Source: Desulfobacteraceae bacterium (GTDB lineage: Bacteria > Desulfobacterota > Desulfobacteria > Desulfobacterales > UBA5852). From it: 64,000 bases of DNA. Position numbers and translations under genes: made by a program. Each line of letters opens with the position of its first letter. Position 1 is the first letter of the stretch. Below are positions 18,705-28,581 of the stretch, in pieces. The stretch lies in the NCBI GenBank assembly GCA_014237395.1, contig JABZFP010000041.1, forward strand, positions 565,493 to 629,492, read 5' to 3'. Under the pieces are notes generated by a model. It was not told the origin of the DNA and made no database searches. It worked only from the letters and a program-made list of their open reading frames with translations.

Positions 18705-19953
18705 AACCGTCCTATCCAACGGCATTACGATTCTGACCAAGCATATGCCGTATGTCCGCTCCGTGTCGATGGGGGTGTGGGTGAATGTGGGGGCACGTGA
18801 TGAAAGCCCGGAAGAAAACGGGCTGTCTCACCTCATTGAGCACATGATCTTCAAAGGGACACGGCAGCGGACCGCATACCAAATTGCCAAAGAATTTGAT
18901 GCCATCGGGGGGCAGACCAATGCCTTCACGGCCATGGAAAGCACCTGCTACCATGCGCGGGTGCTGGAAACCCATCTGGGCACCATGGTCGATATCCTCA
19001 CCGATATCTTTTTAAATTCGGTTTTTGACGCCAGCGAAGTCGAACGGGAGCGCCCTGTTATTCTCCAGGAGATCGGCATGGTGGAGGATAACCCCGAGGA
19101 GTATATCCATATCCTCTCGGGTAAGAATTACTGGGGGGATAATCCTTTAGGCCGATCCATTCTGGGGTCTCCGGAAAATATCCTGCGCTTTGACGCTGCG
19201 GCGGTTCGTGATTTCTTCCAGCGTTGTTACCAGCCGGATCGTATTCTTATTGCCGCGGCCGGCAAAGTGGATCATCAGGTATTGGTCGACCGGATCGCGC
19301 CGGCGTTTGAAGCGATTCAACCCGGCAACGGTTTCCCCCGGCGATCCACACCCGAGCGCCGGGCCTATGTCGATGTCTGCCATCGCAAGCTCGAACAAGT
19401 GCATATTTGTCTTTCGGCCCCTGGGCTTGCGGCCACCGATCCAGCCCGGTTTGCTTTTTCTCTGATGAATTCCATTCTGGGCGGTAATATGAGTTCCCGG
19501 CTGTTCCAGGAAATAAGAGAAAAAAGAGGTCTTGCCTATTCGGTATATTCTTACTTGATATCCTATGAAGATACCGGCATGTTTGGCGTTTATGCCGGTG
19601 TCGAACCCTCGCGGGCCGTTGAGGTGACGGCGCTGGTTGCGGACACCATGGGCAAATTGAGAACGTGTCCGGTACTACCGGGAGAACTGCAAGATGCCAA
19701 GGAGTTTACCAAAGGGAATATGCTGCTGGCCAGTGAAAGTACGGATAATCAAATGGTCCGGCTGGCGCAGGGTGAAATTAATTTTGGTCGATACATTCCT
19801 TTGGAAGAGGTTGTGGATCATATTGAAATGGTGACGGCTGAAGAAATACAGACACTTGCCGCCACACTTTTTCAAGACGATAAACTGGTACTAACGGTGC
19901 TGGGCCCCCTTTCGGGTGTTGGGCCATTTCAAGATGCGATCCGAATGACTTAG
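18685..19953 (+). CDS. M16-family zinc protease (pitrilysin/processing-peptidase-like)
   Basis: 422 residues starting MTQDVNKTVLSNGITILT. The inverted zinc motif HxxEH is His49-Leu-Ile-Glu52-His53, with the third ligand Glu in the ERPVILQEIGMVEDNPEE segment. The second M16 half includes the R/Y pair region (SSRLFQEIREKRGLAYSVYSY), so this is a single complete PPBP-type subunit. It overlaps pnp and is followed by dut, the usual neighbours of this YmxG-like protease. The physiological substrate is unknown. GTG 18682 is an alternative start. Confidence 0.93.
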   Translation: MTQDVNKTVLSNGITILTKHMPYVRSVSMGVWVNVGARDESPEENGLSHLIEHMIFKGTRQRTAYQIAKEFDAIGGQTNAFTAMESTCYHARVLETHLGTMVDILTDIFLNSVFDASEVERERPVILQEIGMVEDNPEEYIHILSGKNYWGDNPLGRSILGSPENILRFDAAAVRDFFQRCYQPDRILIAAAGKVDHQVLVDRIAPAFEAIQPGNGFPRRSTPERRAYVDVCHRKLEQVHICLSAPGLAATDPARFAFSLMNSILGGNMSSRLFQEIREKRGLAYSVYSYLISYEDTGMFGVYAGVEPSRAVEVTALVADTMGKLRTCPVLPGELQDAKEFTKGNMLLASESTDNQMVRLAQGEINFGRYIPLEEVVDHIEMVTAEEIQTLAATLFQDDKLVLTVLGPLSGVGPFQDAIRMT

Positions 19954-19969
19954 CTGGGATTGAAACTGC

Positions 19970-20440
19970 ATGGGCAATGATTCTCCTATCGTCTTGTCGT
20001 TTCTTCGATTGCGGCCTGATGTCGATACTGACATTCCGCTGCCGCGTTATATGACGCCACAGGCGTCCGGTATGGATATTTGCGCGGCGGTTGAGCATCC
20101 CTTACGGTTGGAAGTAGGCGCCATCGCACTTGTGCCGACGGGGTTTGCAATGGCATTGCCGGACGGTTACGAGGCTCAAATCCGCCCCCGGAGCGGTTTG
20201 GCCGTCAAACACGGGGTTGGCCTTATCAACTCTCCTGGAACGATTGATGCCGACTATCGCGGTGAAGTGAAAATTGCCCTTATTAATTTAGGTGACCGAC
20301 CGGTCACCATTCAACGCGCTGACCGAATCGCCCAGATGGTAATTCAAAGCGTATGTCGCGTCCAGTTGGCCGTGGTGGAGGATTTGTCGTCGACGGTGCG
20401 TGATAAGGGCGGCTTCGGACATACCGGGTTGCGCGAATAG
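19970..20440 (+). CDS. dut: Deoxyuridine 5'-triphosphate nucleotidohydrolase (dUTPase)
   Basis: 156 residues, trimeric dUTPase type. The five motifs are visible: ASGMDICAA, RPRSGLAVKHGV, GTIDADYRGEVKIALIN, DRIAQMVI and the C-terminal DKGGFGHTG arm. It removes dUTP and makes dUMP for thymidylate synthesis. It lies 16 bp after the M16 protease. Confidence 0.97.
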   Translation: MGNDSPIVLSFLRLRPDVDTDIPLPRYMTPQASGMDICAAVEHPLRLEVGAIALVPTGFAMALPDGYEAQIRPRSGLAVKHGVGLINSPGTIDADYRGEVKIALINLGDRPVTIQRADRIAQMVIQSVCRVQLAVVEDLSSTVRDKGGFGHTGLRE

Positions 20441-20557
20441 CGACCGAGCATCCCTCATCTTGATGGATATGGGTTTATGGACATTATGTCGTCGGTCTCC
20501 TCACCCGGTTTTTATTCATTGTGAAACCGGAATCGCTTTCACACCCCGGATTTTGGC

Positions 20558-21364
20558 ATGTGTCACAATTCCACGGATAACGATAACGGCGATTTAACCG
20601 TTTCTTTATGCATGCTGGCCAGCGGCAGCAAGGGCAATTGTATCCACATATCGGCAGGTGATAGGTCGCTCCTTGTGGATGCCGGATTGAGCGGTCGTGA
20701 AATTGAGCGGCGGATGCGTCAACGCGATTTGTCGCCGGATAACCTTCTTGCCATTGTGGTCTCTCACGAACATGCCGACCACATTCGGGGTGTGGGGGTG
20801 CTGGCGCGCCGCTATGGATTGCCGGTCTACATGTCCGGAGAAACGGAATGCGCAGCCCTTCCCGTTATAGGGAAACTCCCACGCACCTGCCACTTCCATC
20901 CGGGGAAAGCATTTACGATTCCGCCTTTTACGATCCACCCCTTCCATGTTTCCCATGATGCCGTCGACCCCGTCGGGTTTACGATCGCCATGAATGGCAG
21001 CCGGATCGGTATTGCAACGGATCTCGGTATCGCAACGGCACTGGTGGAACAGCATTTGAAAGGGTGCCATTTTCTTGTCATCGAGGCGAATCACGATTTG
21101 GATATGCTCACTAACGGGCCATACCCATGGCCATTAAAGCAAAGGATAAAAGGGCGCAATGGCCACTTGTCCAATGAGGCGGCCGAAGCATTGTTGCGAA
21201 ATTTGATGCATGCCGACCTCAAGCATGTCATTCTGGGTCATCTTAGCGAAACCAACAACACGTCACGCCAGGCATTAAAGATCGTAAAGCAGGCGATTGG
21301 AACCAGTGTTGCGGATATTACGGTTGCCTTGCAGAACAGCTCCGGGCCCGTGCTCACGCTGTAA
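20558..21364 (+). CDS. Metallo-beta-lactamase-fold hydrolase (YycJ/WalJ-like)
   Basis: 268 residues. The metal motif HxHxDH is His70-Glu-His72-Ala-Asp74-His75 in SHEHADHIRG. ASGSKGNC near the N-terminus and the downstream ATDLG, EANHD and GHLSETNN segments are the YycJ pattern. YycJ-type proteins are 5'-exonuclease-like hydrolases linked to cell wall and DNA repair phenotypes in Firmicutes. The first ATG (20558) lacks a clear ribosome site and starts could be later. It closes the long plus-strand operon. Confidence 0.85.
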   Translation: MCHNSTDNDNGDLTVSLCMLASGSKGNCIHISAGDRSLLVDAGLSGREIERRMRQRDLSPDNLLAIVVSHEHADHIRGVGVLARRYGLPVYMSGETECAALPVIGKLPRTCHFHPGKAFTIPPFTIHPFHVSHDAVDPVGFTIAMNGSRIGIATDLGIATALVEQHLKGCHFLVIEANHDLDMLTNGPYPWPLKQRIKGRNGHLSNEAAEALLRNLMHADLKHVILGHLSETNNTSRQALKIVKQAIGTSVADITVALQNSSGPVLTL

Positions 21365-21736
21365 AGGATCCCCACAATATCTTGTACTAGGTTTGATAAC
21401 CGCAACAATCATACCCAACCATCTTCCCGCCCAATCTTTTTCAAAATGGGAAAATAAGAAAAATTATTTCTATAGATATTTTTTCTCACTTTACAATATC
21501 TTGTGTCGGGCTTTTTTAAAAAGTACTACAGATACGATTCGACACGACATCTTTTTTGTTTTCTGCTTAAAAATCAGTAAGTCACGGTCTGCTTTAGTTG
21601 AACTCCAAATTTTTATGTGCTATTTTTGTCAGCTATTGGGCGGGATTATATCCGTTCGACGGACCTTGGTCCTTTTGCGATGGCACATGATGGCTTCTTT
21701 TGACTGATTTAGTTCATGGATGAAAGGTTGTAACGA
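21365..21736. other. A+T-rich intergenic region
   Basis: 372 nt between the YycJ-like hydrolase and the PilZ-type gene. It is visibly richer in A and T around 21440-21560 than its surroundings. It probably carries the promoter of the c-di-GMP gene pair and the terminator of the upstream operon, but I could not pick a convincing -35/-10 pair or hairpin. The open frame at 21297-21707 is not credible. Confidence 0.4.
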
Positions 21737-23839
21737 ATGGAGAGGGCCTATCGCCAAAACGAGACGAATGCGCCTGAAACGGAATTGACCTCCGCCAGCA
21801 GTAACGCAAGTCCAATACACACCACCGATCCAACCGAATCAATTGCTGCCCACCGGTCCACGCTCAAGATGGACTACCTCATCAACAAGCTTAATTATAT
21901 CAACTTTCAGAACGGTACGATTCAGGTCGTCATGTCGCATCGACGCTTTGAGCGGACCTTGACCGCGAAAGCGCGTCCGCTGCCATGCAGTGACAAGCGT
22001 CTGGAATGTGTTTGGCTTGAACCGGAAATCATTGAACGTTTGGTAGACAATTATGAGTTTGCCGCTTTTTATGTCGATGACGGCACCACGGCGCTGATGG
22101 TTGAACCCCTTGTTATCAGAATGGATGCGGTTGGGCTGGAAGTCGAATTACCGGAGCGTTGCTGGGAAATCAAGAATCGTCGCGAACCTCGTATTGTTTG
22201 CGACAGTGTCCCGGTTCAAGTCATACAAAACAGTATGTTGTTTCAAGGCGTTCTGGTTGAATTCAGCACGGGCTCTTTCCTCGTCGATCTTGAAATAAAT
22301 CCACCGCAGACATTTCAGTGTATTGATTCTGCGCAGCCCCTGAACCTGATCGTCTATAATGGGGGCGACCTTATTTACTCCGGTGATTTTAAAATTCTGA
22401 AACACGATGGCGGCAGACAACAGCGACGATTCGTTCTCGAACCGCAAGCCGCGCCGATTCACCGATACAATCCGAAATCTTATCGCAGTAAACGCCTGAA
22501 ACTCAAACCGACACCCAATATTGTTTTCCAACACCCTTTGACACGCCAGACGGTCAATTTGAAGGTTTTAGATATTTCCGGGTCGGGCATATCGGTGGTT
22601 GAAGGGGTTGGCAGTTCATTGCTGCTTCCCGGTATGATGTTGCCGAATGTTGAACTGATTTTTGCCGATAGCCTGACCATACGGTTCAAGGTACAGGTTC
22701 TCTATCGCAACTTGTCGGAATGTGAGGGGGACGCCTGTGAAATTATAAACGGTCTGGCCATTATCGATATGGAAAGCAACGAGCATCTAAAATTGCTGTC
22801 GCTGTTGCATCAGGCCGATAATAAAAACGCCTATATCAACACGCGTGTCGAAATGGACGCCCTGTGGGATTTCTTTTTTGAAACGGGATTCATCTATCCT
22901 AAAAAGTACGCCTATATCCAGGCCAATAAAGAAAAAATCAAGGAAACGTACTGGAAACTCTATACCCAAAATCCAACCATCGCGCGGCACTTTATCTATC
23001 AGAACAAGGGGCGCATTCTAGCACATATGGCCATGGTTCGGCTTTACGACAATGCCTGGCTAATCCATCACCATGCTGCCCGCAAGCGGTCCATGGTGCG
23101 GGCCGGGCTTACGGTACTGAACCAAATTGGCTGTTTTACATATGATTCCCACCGCTTGTACTCGATGCACATGAAGTACCTGATGTGTTATTTTCGACCC
23201 GAGAATCATTTCCCCAACAGCGTATTCGGCGGGTTCAACCGGTATGCCAAGGACCAGAACGGCTGCTCGATTGACGAATTTGCCTATTGCCATATTGATG
23301 GTGATTCCGAGGTTTTTGAAGTGCTGCCGCCGGAGTGGGAACTGACGGAGGGTGACGGATCGGACATGCAGGAGTTGGGGCATTGGTATCAACATTATTC
23401 GGGCGGCCTGATGCTCGATTGCCTAGATCTGGACTTACACACATTCGACTCTCAGGACCTGATCGATGAATACCAGCAACATGGTTTTGCCAAAGAGCGG
23501 ATCACCCTGGCGCTGCGAAAGGACGGTCGGCTGTGTGGATGCATTATCATTCATCGCACCAATATCGGCTTGAACCTTTCAGACCTGACCAATTGCGTGA
23601 AGGTACTCATTACCGATAGTCGCCATGTTGATCGGAGCGTTATTCAGAATGCGCTGAGGCGAATTTTTAGGGATTACCAACTCAATGGTGACATGCCGGT
23701 GCTGATGTATCCTGTCGAAGCTGTTGAAAAACTGAATATCCCAATGGAGAAGAAATATTGCTTGTGGATTTTGAACACACGCTATTCGGACAAATATTTC
23801 AAATTTATTGATCGGATGTTTCGTTTAGCAAAGAAATAA
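21737..23839 (+). CDS. PilZ-domain (c-di-GMP receptor-like) protein with large C-terminal GNAT-like region
   Basis: 700 residues. The N-terminal part (about 45-145) resembles a YcgR-like flagellar-brake segment. R147-R-E-P-R151 fits the PilZ RxxxR motif. A second PilZ-like barrel follows (about 248-350) with YRSKR and the DxSxxG motif DISGSG. The remaining 350 residues include HHAARKRSMVRAGL and a Leu/Ile-rich C-terminus that reads like an acyltransferase-type (GNAT) fold, but this is a weak impression. The next gene is an HD-GYP phosphodiesterase 3-24 nt downstream, supporting a c-di-GMP role. The output is unknown. Confidence 0.7.
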   Translation: MERAYRQNETNAPETELTSASSNASPIHTTDPTESIAAHRSTLKMDYLINKLNYINFQNGTIQVVMSHRRFERTLTAKARPLPCSDKRLECVWLEPEIIERLVDNYEFAAFYVDDGTTALMVEPLVIRMDAVGLEVELPERCWEIKNRREPRIVCDSVPVQVIQNSMLFQGVLVEFSTGSFLVDLEINPPQTFQCIDSAQPLNLIVYNGGDLIYSGDFKILKHDGGRQQRRFVLEPQAAPIHRYNPKSYRSKRLKLKPTPNIVFQHPLTRQTVNLKVLDISGSGISVVEGVGSSLLLPGMMLPNVELIFADSLTIRFKVQVLYRNLSECEGDACEIINGLAIIDMESNEHLKLLSLLHQADNKNAYINTRVEMDALWDFFFETGFIYPKKYAYIQANKEKIKETYWKLYTQNPTIARHFIYQNKGRILAHMAMVRLYDNAWLIHHHAARKRSMVRAGLTVLNQIGCFTYDSHRLYSMHMKYLMCYFRPENHFPNSVFGGFNRYAKDQNGCSIDEFAYCHIDGDSEVFEVLPPEWELTEGDGSDMQELGHWYQHYSGGLMLDCLDLDLHTFDSQDLIDEYQQHGFAKERITLALRKDGRLCGCIIIHRTNIGLNLSDLTNCVKVLITDSRHVDRSVIQNALRRIFRDYQLNGDMPVLMYPVEAVEKLNIPMEKKYCLWILNTRYSDKYFKFIDRMFRLAKK

Positions 23840-23863
23840 CCATTGCCAGGCACTGTAACCGGC

Positions 23864-25813
23864 ATGAACAGCGTACCCTCAAATCTTGACAATCCGCTTT
23901 ACAACAGCAGGATTATTGATACGTATATCCGGCTTATCCGTGCACGCTATCCGGATGTCAATGTTCATGATTTGCTTACCTATGCAGGTATGGAAATCTA
24001 TGAGGTCAAAGATCCGGGGCATTGGTTCAGCCAGCGCCAAATCAACCGTTTTCATAAACGTCTCGCCCAAATCACCAGGAACCCCCAGATTTCCAGAGAG
24101 GCCGGCCGCTATGCCGCTTCGCCGGACGCCGTCGGTCTGATCCGCCCTTATATCCTTGGCATGATTGATCCGGCCAAGGCCTACAGTATGGTGGGCCTGG
24201 CATCCAGCAAATTCACACGGTCCACGAGATTTGAACCCTGTCGCTTGAGTCCCAATAAAGTTGAGATCCGGGTCACACCGCGCGAGGGTGTTCAGGAGCA
24301 GCCGTTCCAGTGTGAGAACAGGATAGGATTTCTGGAATCCATCGGGGCCGGATTTCTGAATAAATTCCCTCGGGTCGATCACTCTGAATGTATCTTCACG
24401 GGTGGCCAGTGCTGCCGTTATGTCATCACCTGGGAGAAATCCGTACCGTTTCTCTGGCGTCGTCTCAGCCCCATCATCTTGGGAGCCATTGGGTTGGGAA
24501 TGGCATTGTCGGCTATGTTTTTACCGGGGATTTCGGTGACCGCCGGCATGGTCGTGGCCCTGGTGATTGCGCTGATCATTTCGCTTGTATGCGAAGAAGT
24601 TGAAAAAGGTGACTTGAAGCGCAGCCATACCCATTTGATGGACTCTACGGAAAAACTGCTGGATCAGATCAATGTCAATTATAATAATTCGATCATCACG
24701 AACGAAATTGGCCTTGCCATAAGCGGCAAAACGAATGTTGCGGAAGTTCTGAACAGTATCATTCAAACACTTCAAAATCGCCTGGATTTTGATCGCGGGA
24801 TGATTCTCTTAGCCAACGCCGCCGGGACGCGTCTGGAATTCAAAGCCGGATTCGGATACGATGATTCCCACCGCCTCTGGCTGGATCGCCTATATTTCAG
24901 CCTTGACAAGCCAAAGTCAAAAGGGGTCTTTATCGTTTCCCATCGCGACAAGAAGGCGTTTCTCATTGACGATCTTGACGTGATCGAAAATGAGCTTTCC
25001 CCTCGAAGTCTTGAATTTGCACGAAAAGTTGGATCAAAATCATTTATCTGTTGTCCGATTCTCAGCGACGGCAAATCACTGGGTATTCTGGCAGTCGATA
25101 ACCTGAACACCGACAGACCACTGGTGGAGACGGATCTTAGGCTTCTCAAAGGGGTTGCTTCGGTACTGGGCATCAGTATTAAGAACGCCCAGCTGATTGA
25201 AGCGCGTGAGCGCCAGATGAACTCTATTCTGCGTGTGTTGGGCGCTTCTATCGACGCACGGGACCCGTTGACCAAGGGGCATTCGGAAAATGTTACCCTA
25301 TACGCCATGGGGATTTGCGACGAACTTTCAGTCGGGCGTGATTACAAAGAAGCGGTCCGGGTCGCGGCCCTTCTTCACGACTATGGCAAAATCGGTGTTC
25401 CGGATGCCGTGCTGAAAAAACCGGGCAGCCTGACCATGGATGAGATCCGTATTGTTCGGACACATGCTCAAAAGACAAAGGAGATTTTGGAACAGGTCAA
25501 TTTTGAGGGTGTTTTCGCGCAGGTCCCACAAATTGCCGGAGGGCACCACGAAAGATATGATGGCAGCGGCTATCCCGATGGGTTAAAGGGGGAAGAGATT
25601 CCTCTGGGCGCCCGGATTATTGCCGTGGCGGATTTTTTTGAAGCCATTACGTCCATGCGCCATTACCGTGCTCCCATGACGGAAGAAAATGCGCTTTTGC
25701 TTTTGCAATCCAAATCCCAAACGCATTTTGATCCCGCGGCGGTGGATGCTTTTATGACGTTTTACAAACAGCAGACACCCCGTAAACCCTGGCTGCAAGT
25801 GTTGTCGGCCTGA
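23864..25813 (+). CDS. V4R-like sensor, GAF and HD-GYP cyclic-di-GMP phosphodiesterase
   Basis: 649 residues from ATG 23864 (TTG 23843 is an alternative). The N-terminal 190 residues (with RVDHSECIFTGGQCCRYVI) resemble V4R/heme-NO-binding-like sensor domains. Two membrane helices follow (about 200-245). Then comes a GAF domain (about 295-440) and a C-terminal HD-GYP domain with HSENVTLYA, LLHDYGKIGVPD, GGHHERYDGSGYPDGLKGEEI and ARIIAVADFFEAI. All HD-GYP catalytic residues appear present. It should hydrolyse c-di-GMP and is coupled to the upstream PilZ-type gene. Confidence 0.88.
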   Translation: MNSVPSNLDNPLYNSRIIDTYIRLIRARYPDVNVHDLLTYAGMEIYEVKDPGHWFSQRQINRFHKRLAQITRNPQISREAGRYAASPDAVGLIRPYILGMIDPAKAYSMVGLASSKFTRSTRFEPCRLSPNKVEIRVTPREGVQEQPFQCENRIGFLESIGAGFLNKFPRVDHSECIFTGGQCCRYVITWEKSVPFLWRRLSPIILGAIGLGMALSAMFLPGISVTAGMVVALVIALIISLVCEEVEKGDLKRSHTHLMDSTEKLLDQINVNYNNSIITNEIGLAISGKTNVAEVLNSIIQTLQNRLDFDRGMILLANAAGTRLEFKAGFGYDDSHRLWLDRLYFSLDKPKSKGVFIVSHRDKKAFLIDDLDVIENELSPRSLEFARKVGSKSFICCPILSDGKSLGILAVDNLNTDRPLVETDLRLLKGVASVLGISIKNAQLIEARERQMNSILRVLGASIDARDPLTKGHSENVTLYAMGICDELSVGRDYKEAVRVAALLHDYGKIGVPDAVLKKPGSLTMDEIRIVRTHAQKTKEILEQVNFEGVFAQVPQIAGGHHERYDGSGYPDGLKGEEIPLGARIIAVADFFEAITSMRHYRAPMTEENALLLLQSKSQTHFDPAAVDAFMTFYKQQTPRKPWLQVLSA

Positions 25814-25918
25814 TCCGAAACGAATGGATCGGGGCCGCCCAACCCGCTTGCCGTCCTGATACAAAGTCCCTCCCAAGGAAGATAGATTCCTCCAGCCAAG
25901 CAGATTCTGTTTCGCCTT

Positions 25919-27280
25919 CTATTTTTTGGAATCGAATCGACGTGGATATTTTTGGTAGTAATGAGAGTTTTGCCAGCTGCGTTTAAGGGCGCGATTTAAT
26001 TTTACCGTGACCATAAAATTGGTCAGGTTTTTCAGTTGTATGAACGAGCGCAGCAATCGAAGGTGGTAGAACGGGAATGCATATAATTTGTTTTTAATGT
26101 AGTTGTCACCGATATAGACGGTCTCCCTGGAAACACCCTCGGGCTGGTGGACCATATAAGAAAAGCGGTACTTTTCCCAATCCTCCGGAAAGTTGCCATG
26201 AATCAGGTTGCCGGCAGTAATCTGGTCGTCCATCAACCGCGTGCCCGGAAGGGGTGTCAGGATGCTGATTTGAAAGGCATCGATTCCGGAATGAAGAAGA
26301 AAATCAGCCAAACGGCGGTAATAGTCCGCGGACTCGAAGTCATTTCCCAGAATGAACGCCCCCAGAATACCGATACCATGGCGGTGATAGATCTGAGCGG
26401 TCTTCTTGTAGCTGGCAACACCGGCTCTGAGGTTCACCCCTTTTTTCATCTTTTTTAACGAGGCCTGATCGATCGTCTCGAATCCGATGAAAACAAAAAG
26501 GCAGCCGGCCTCGGCGGCCAGTTTGATCACGGATTCGTCCTCGGAAGCATTGATGGACGTCTGCATCCACCATTTCTTGTTGAGGTTGCGCGCAATCATC
26601 CCCCGGAAAAGGGCTTTGGCGCGCTCATTGCTCTCTTCGCCGTAACCTATCAGGTTGTCGTCGACAAATGCGATGTAAGGCGTTGATATCGATTCGAGTT
26701 CGTCCAGGACGTCCTCGACAGGGCGCTGCCGGTAACGGCGACCCAGGTAGCGGCTGACCGAACAGAAATAGCAGTCGAACGGGCACCCCCGTGATGTTTG
26801 CACCGACTGCCAGAAATAGTTGGGATGCAACAGGTCGCGTCGCGGGTGAAGGTTGCCCTTGGATAAATCGATACGCGGCCCCTCATACCGGCGACCGAGG
26901 CGTCCCTGTTCGAAATCGAGAATAACCTGAGGCCATATCCCTTCGGCCTCCCCAACGACGACGGCATCGGCAAACCTGGCCGTCTCATCCGGCGCCATGG
27001 AGGCATGAATCCCGCCGATAATCACTTTGGTATTTTTCTGGCGGTAGCGTTGCGCGATGTCGTAGGCGCGATTGATATTGCTTGTGAAGGCGGTGATGCC
27101 GACCAAGTCGGCTTCCTGATAGTGAAAATCGACAAAATTTTCGTCGATGATTTCAATATCCCAGTGATCCGGCGTCACAGCAGCAATATAGGCCAGTCCC
27201 AGCGGTGCGAATCGGGAAATACTGCTCATGAGGTAACCGCTTTTTTTCCCCACCGGATTGATCAGTACGAGTTTTGGCAT
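25919..27280 (-). CDS. B12-binding-domain radical SAM protein
   Basis: 453 residues. The N-terminal part (1-135) has the Rossmann-like cobalamin-binding fold pattern (ADLVGITAFTSNINRAYDIA, KVIIGGIHASMAPDE) but no DxHxxG motif, so any cobalamin would be bound without the lower His ligand. The radical SAM cluster motif is Cys166-x3-Cys170-x2-Cys173 in SRGCPFDCYFCSV. The EEXXXXLXXX-style barrel and C-terminal helices follow. Such proteins methylate, cyclise or rearrange lipids, bacteriochlorins and natural products; the substrate here is unknown. It lies on the minus strand, 88 nt upstream of the enolase-superfamily gene start side and possibly independent of it. Confidence 0.88.
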   Translation of the reverse strand: MPKLVLINPVGKKSGYLMSSISRFAPLGLAYIAAVTPDHWDIEIIDENFVDFHYQEADLVGITAFTSNINRAYDIAQRYRQKNTKVIIGGIHASMAPDETARFADAVVVGEAEGIWPQVILDFEQGRLGRRYEGPRIDLSKGNLHPRRDLLHPNYFWQSVQTSRGCPFDCYFCSVSRYLGRRYRQRPVEDVLDELESISTPYIAFVDDNLIGYGEESNERAKALFRGMIARNLNKKWWMQTSINASEDESVIKLAAEAGCLFVFIGFETIDQASLKKMKKGVNLRAGVASYKKTAQIYHRHGIGILGAFILGNDFESADYYRRLADFLLHSGIDAFQISILTPLPGTRLMDDQITAGNLIHGNFPEDWEKYRFSYMVHQPEGVSRETVYIGDNYIKNKLYAFPFYHLRLLRSFIQLKNLTNFMVTVKLNRALKRSWQNSHYYQKYPRRFDSKK

Positions 27281-27367
27281 GATGTATCACTTAGGTTTTG
27301 TGGTTCATGGCGCCGCCTTCGCCGGTTGTGGTCGGCACAAGAGCTCATACCCTTGCGAGTAAACCCA

Positions 27368-28543
27368 TTAGGACGTTGTAGCCTCCCACGGAGGCTTTTC
27401 GCCATCGATATCGCTATCCAGACGGCTTTCTTGGAGGATCTTCTCTATACAAGGCCGACTAACAGTTTCATCAGCGCTGAAACCAGATGGGGTTGCCGGC
27501 AGCGGGGGGGGTGCAGTGCTGAAAAGCTTGGAGAACAGAACAGGCGACCCCCCCCCATAAGCATCGAAATCCGACAAGGTTCGTGCTAGACAGCGACCGG
27601 CCACGCCCAGAAGCTCGGTTTCACCAACATGGGTGCCCACGTGGCAGGCAATGCCATGCGCTGCAGCCAAGTCTGCAATGGCCCTGGCACGGAGCAGACC
27701 ACCGCATTTGGATACCTTGAGGTTAAAGATATCGTATCCCCCGCGCGCAATGAGCTGCCGGGCATCATCGATGCTGACCAGGGACTCATCCGCAATCATC
27801 GCCATATCAAAAGATTGACAAAGCTTATGAAGGCCGGATGTATCCCCGGGCGGAAGCGGCTGCTCGATCGCGGCGATATCGAAGTGCTGGAGATGCTGGA
27901 GTTGATGCTCGACTTGCTTGAAGGTCAATTTGCCATTGGCCTCGAGCCGCAGTTCTTTATCCCGGCCCGCCATTTCTCTGATCATTTTGACCCGTTCGAG
28001 ATTCCGCTCGAGATTGTCGTCGATGAGAATCTTGATGACCTGGATATCCAATTTCGCCGTTAGAAGTGGGAAATAGTCCTGAATCAGTTGCATCGGTAAA
28101 AAGGGCACCGAGGCTGAAAAAGGCAGCCGGTCGCGCAGGTAGGGGCCGCAAAAGCGTTCCGTCGCCATGTTGCCGCTTTGTCGCAACGCATCCAAGAGAG
28201 CAAGGTCCATGGCGCCCAGTGCCGATAGATAAGCGGATAGGCCTCGTTGCTGGCAGGCGGCTTCGCATCGGGTGAGCAGGTCGGCGGCCTCGTTTTGATT
28301 TGAAAACGGCTGCGTCAAGAGGATGGGGGCAAAAATGGTGTTGATGACTTTCAGAACAGATGGTGCATCTTCTCCGGTCACATAACGGCGCGGGGCACTT
28401 TCACCAAAACCGGATGCGTGGCTCCCGCAATCAATGCGGACAATAATGGAATCCGCATGACTTCTTCGTGTCTGGAGTGAATCGAAAGGGACGGTGAAGG
28501 CCTGGTTGTAGTGATAACAGCGAATTCTTGTGATGCGCATCAA
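27368..28543 (-). CDS. Enolase-superfamily protein (muconate cycloisomerase/dipeptide epimerase-like) with altered KxK motif
   Basis: 391 residues with the capping domain and (beta/alpha)7-beta barrel of the MR/MLE group. Metal ligands appear as Glu201 (LEANG), Glu227 (IEQPL) and Asp252 (ADES). The second catalytic lysine is probably Lys276 (FNLKVSKCGG). The first-lysine motif, normally KxK, reads Lys171-Ile-Leu173, so one catalytic lysine seems replaced. That would favour dehydratase/cycloisomerase-like or OSBS-unlike chemistry over two-base epimerisation. The C-terminal 40 residues are Pro/Ser-rich and unusual. It is followed on the same strand by the radical SAM gene. Substrate unknown. 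Confidence 0.8.
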   Translation of the reverse strand: MMRITRIRCYHYNQAFTVPFDSLQTRRSHADSIIVRIDCGSHASGFGESAPRRYVTGEDAPSVLKVINTIFAPILLTQPFSNQNEAADLLTRCEAACQQRGLSAYLSALGAMDLALLDALRQSGNMATERFCGPYLRDRLPFSASVPFLPMQLIQDYFPLLTAKLDIQVIKILIDDNLERNLERVKMIREMAGRDKELRLEANGKLTFKQVEHQLQHLQHFDIAAIEQPLPPGDTSGLHKLCQSFDMAMIADESLVSIDDARQLIARGGYDIFNLKVSKCGGLLRARAIADLAAAHGIACHVGTHVGETELLGVAGRCLARTLSDFDAYGGGSPVLFSKLFSTAPPPLPATPSGFSADETVSRPCIEKILQESRLDSDIDGEKPPWEATTS

Positions 28544-28581
28544 GAGAGACTTTCAATACCGTACGGCCGCGGCGAGAGCTG

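Noticed and set aside
21297..21707. 136-residue frame in the A+T-rich gap
   Set aside because: Overlaps the YycJ-like gene, poor codon pattern and no ribosome site.
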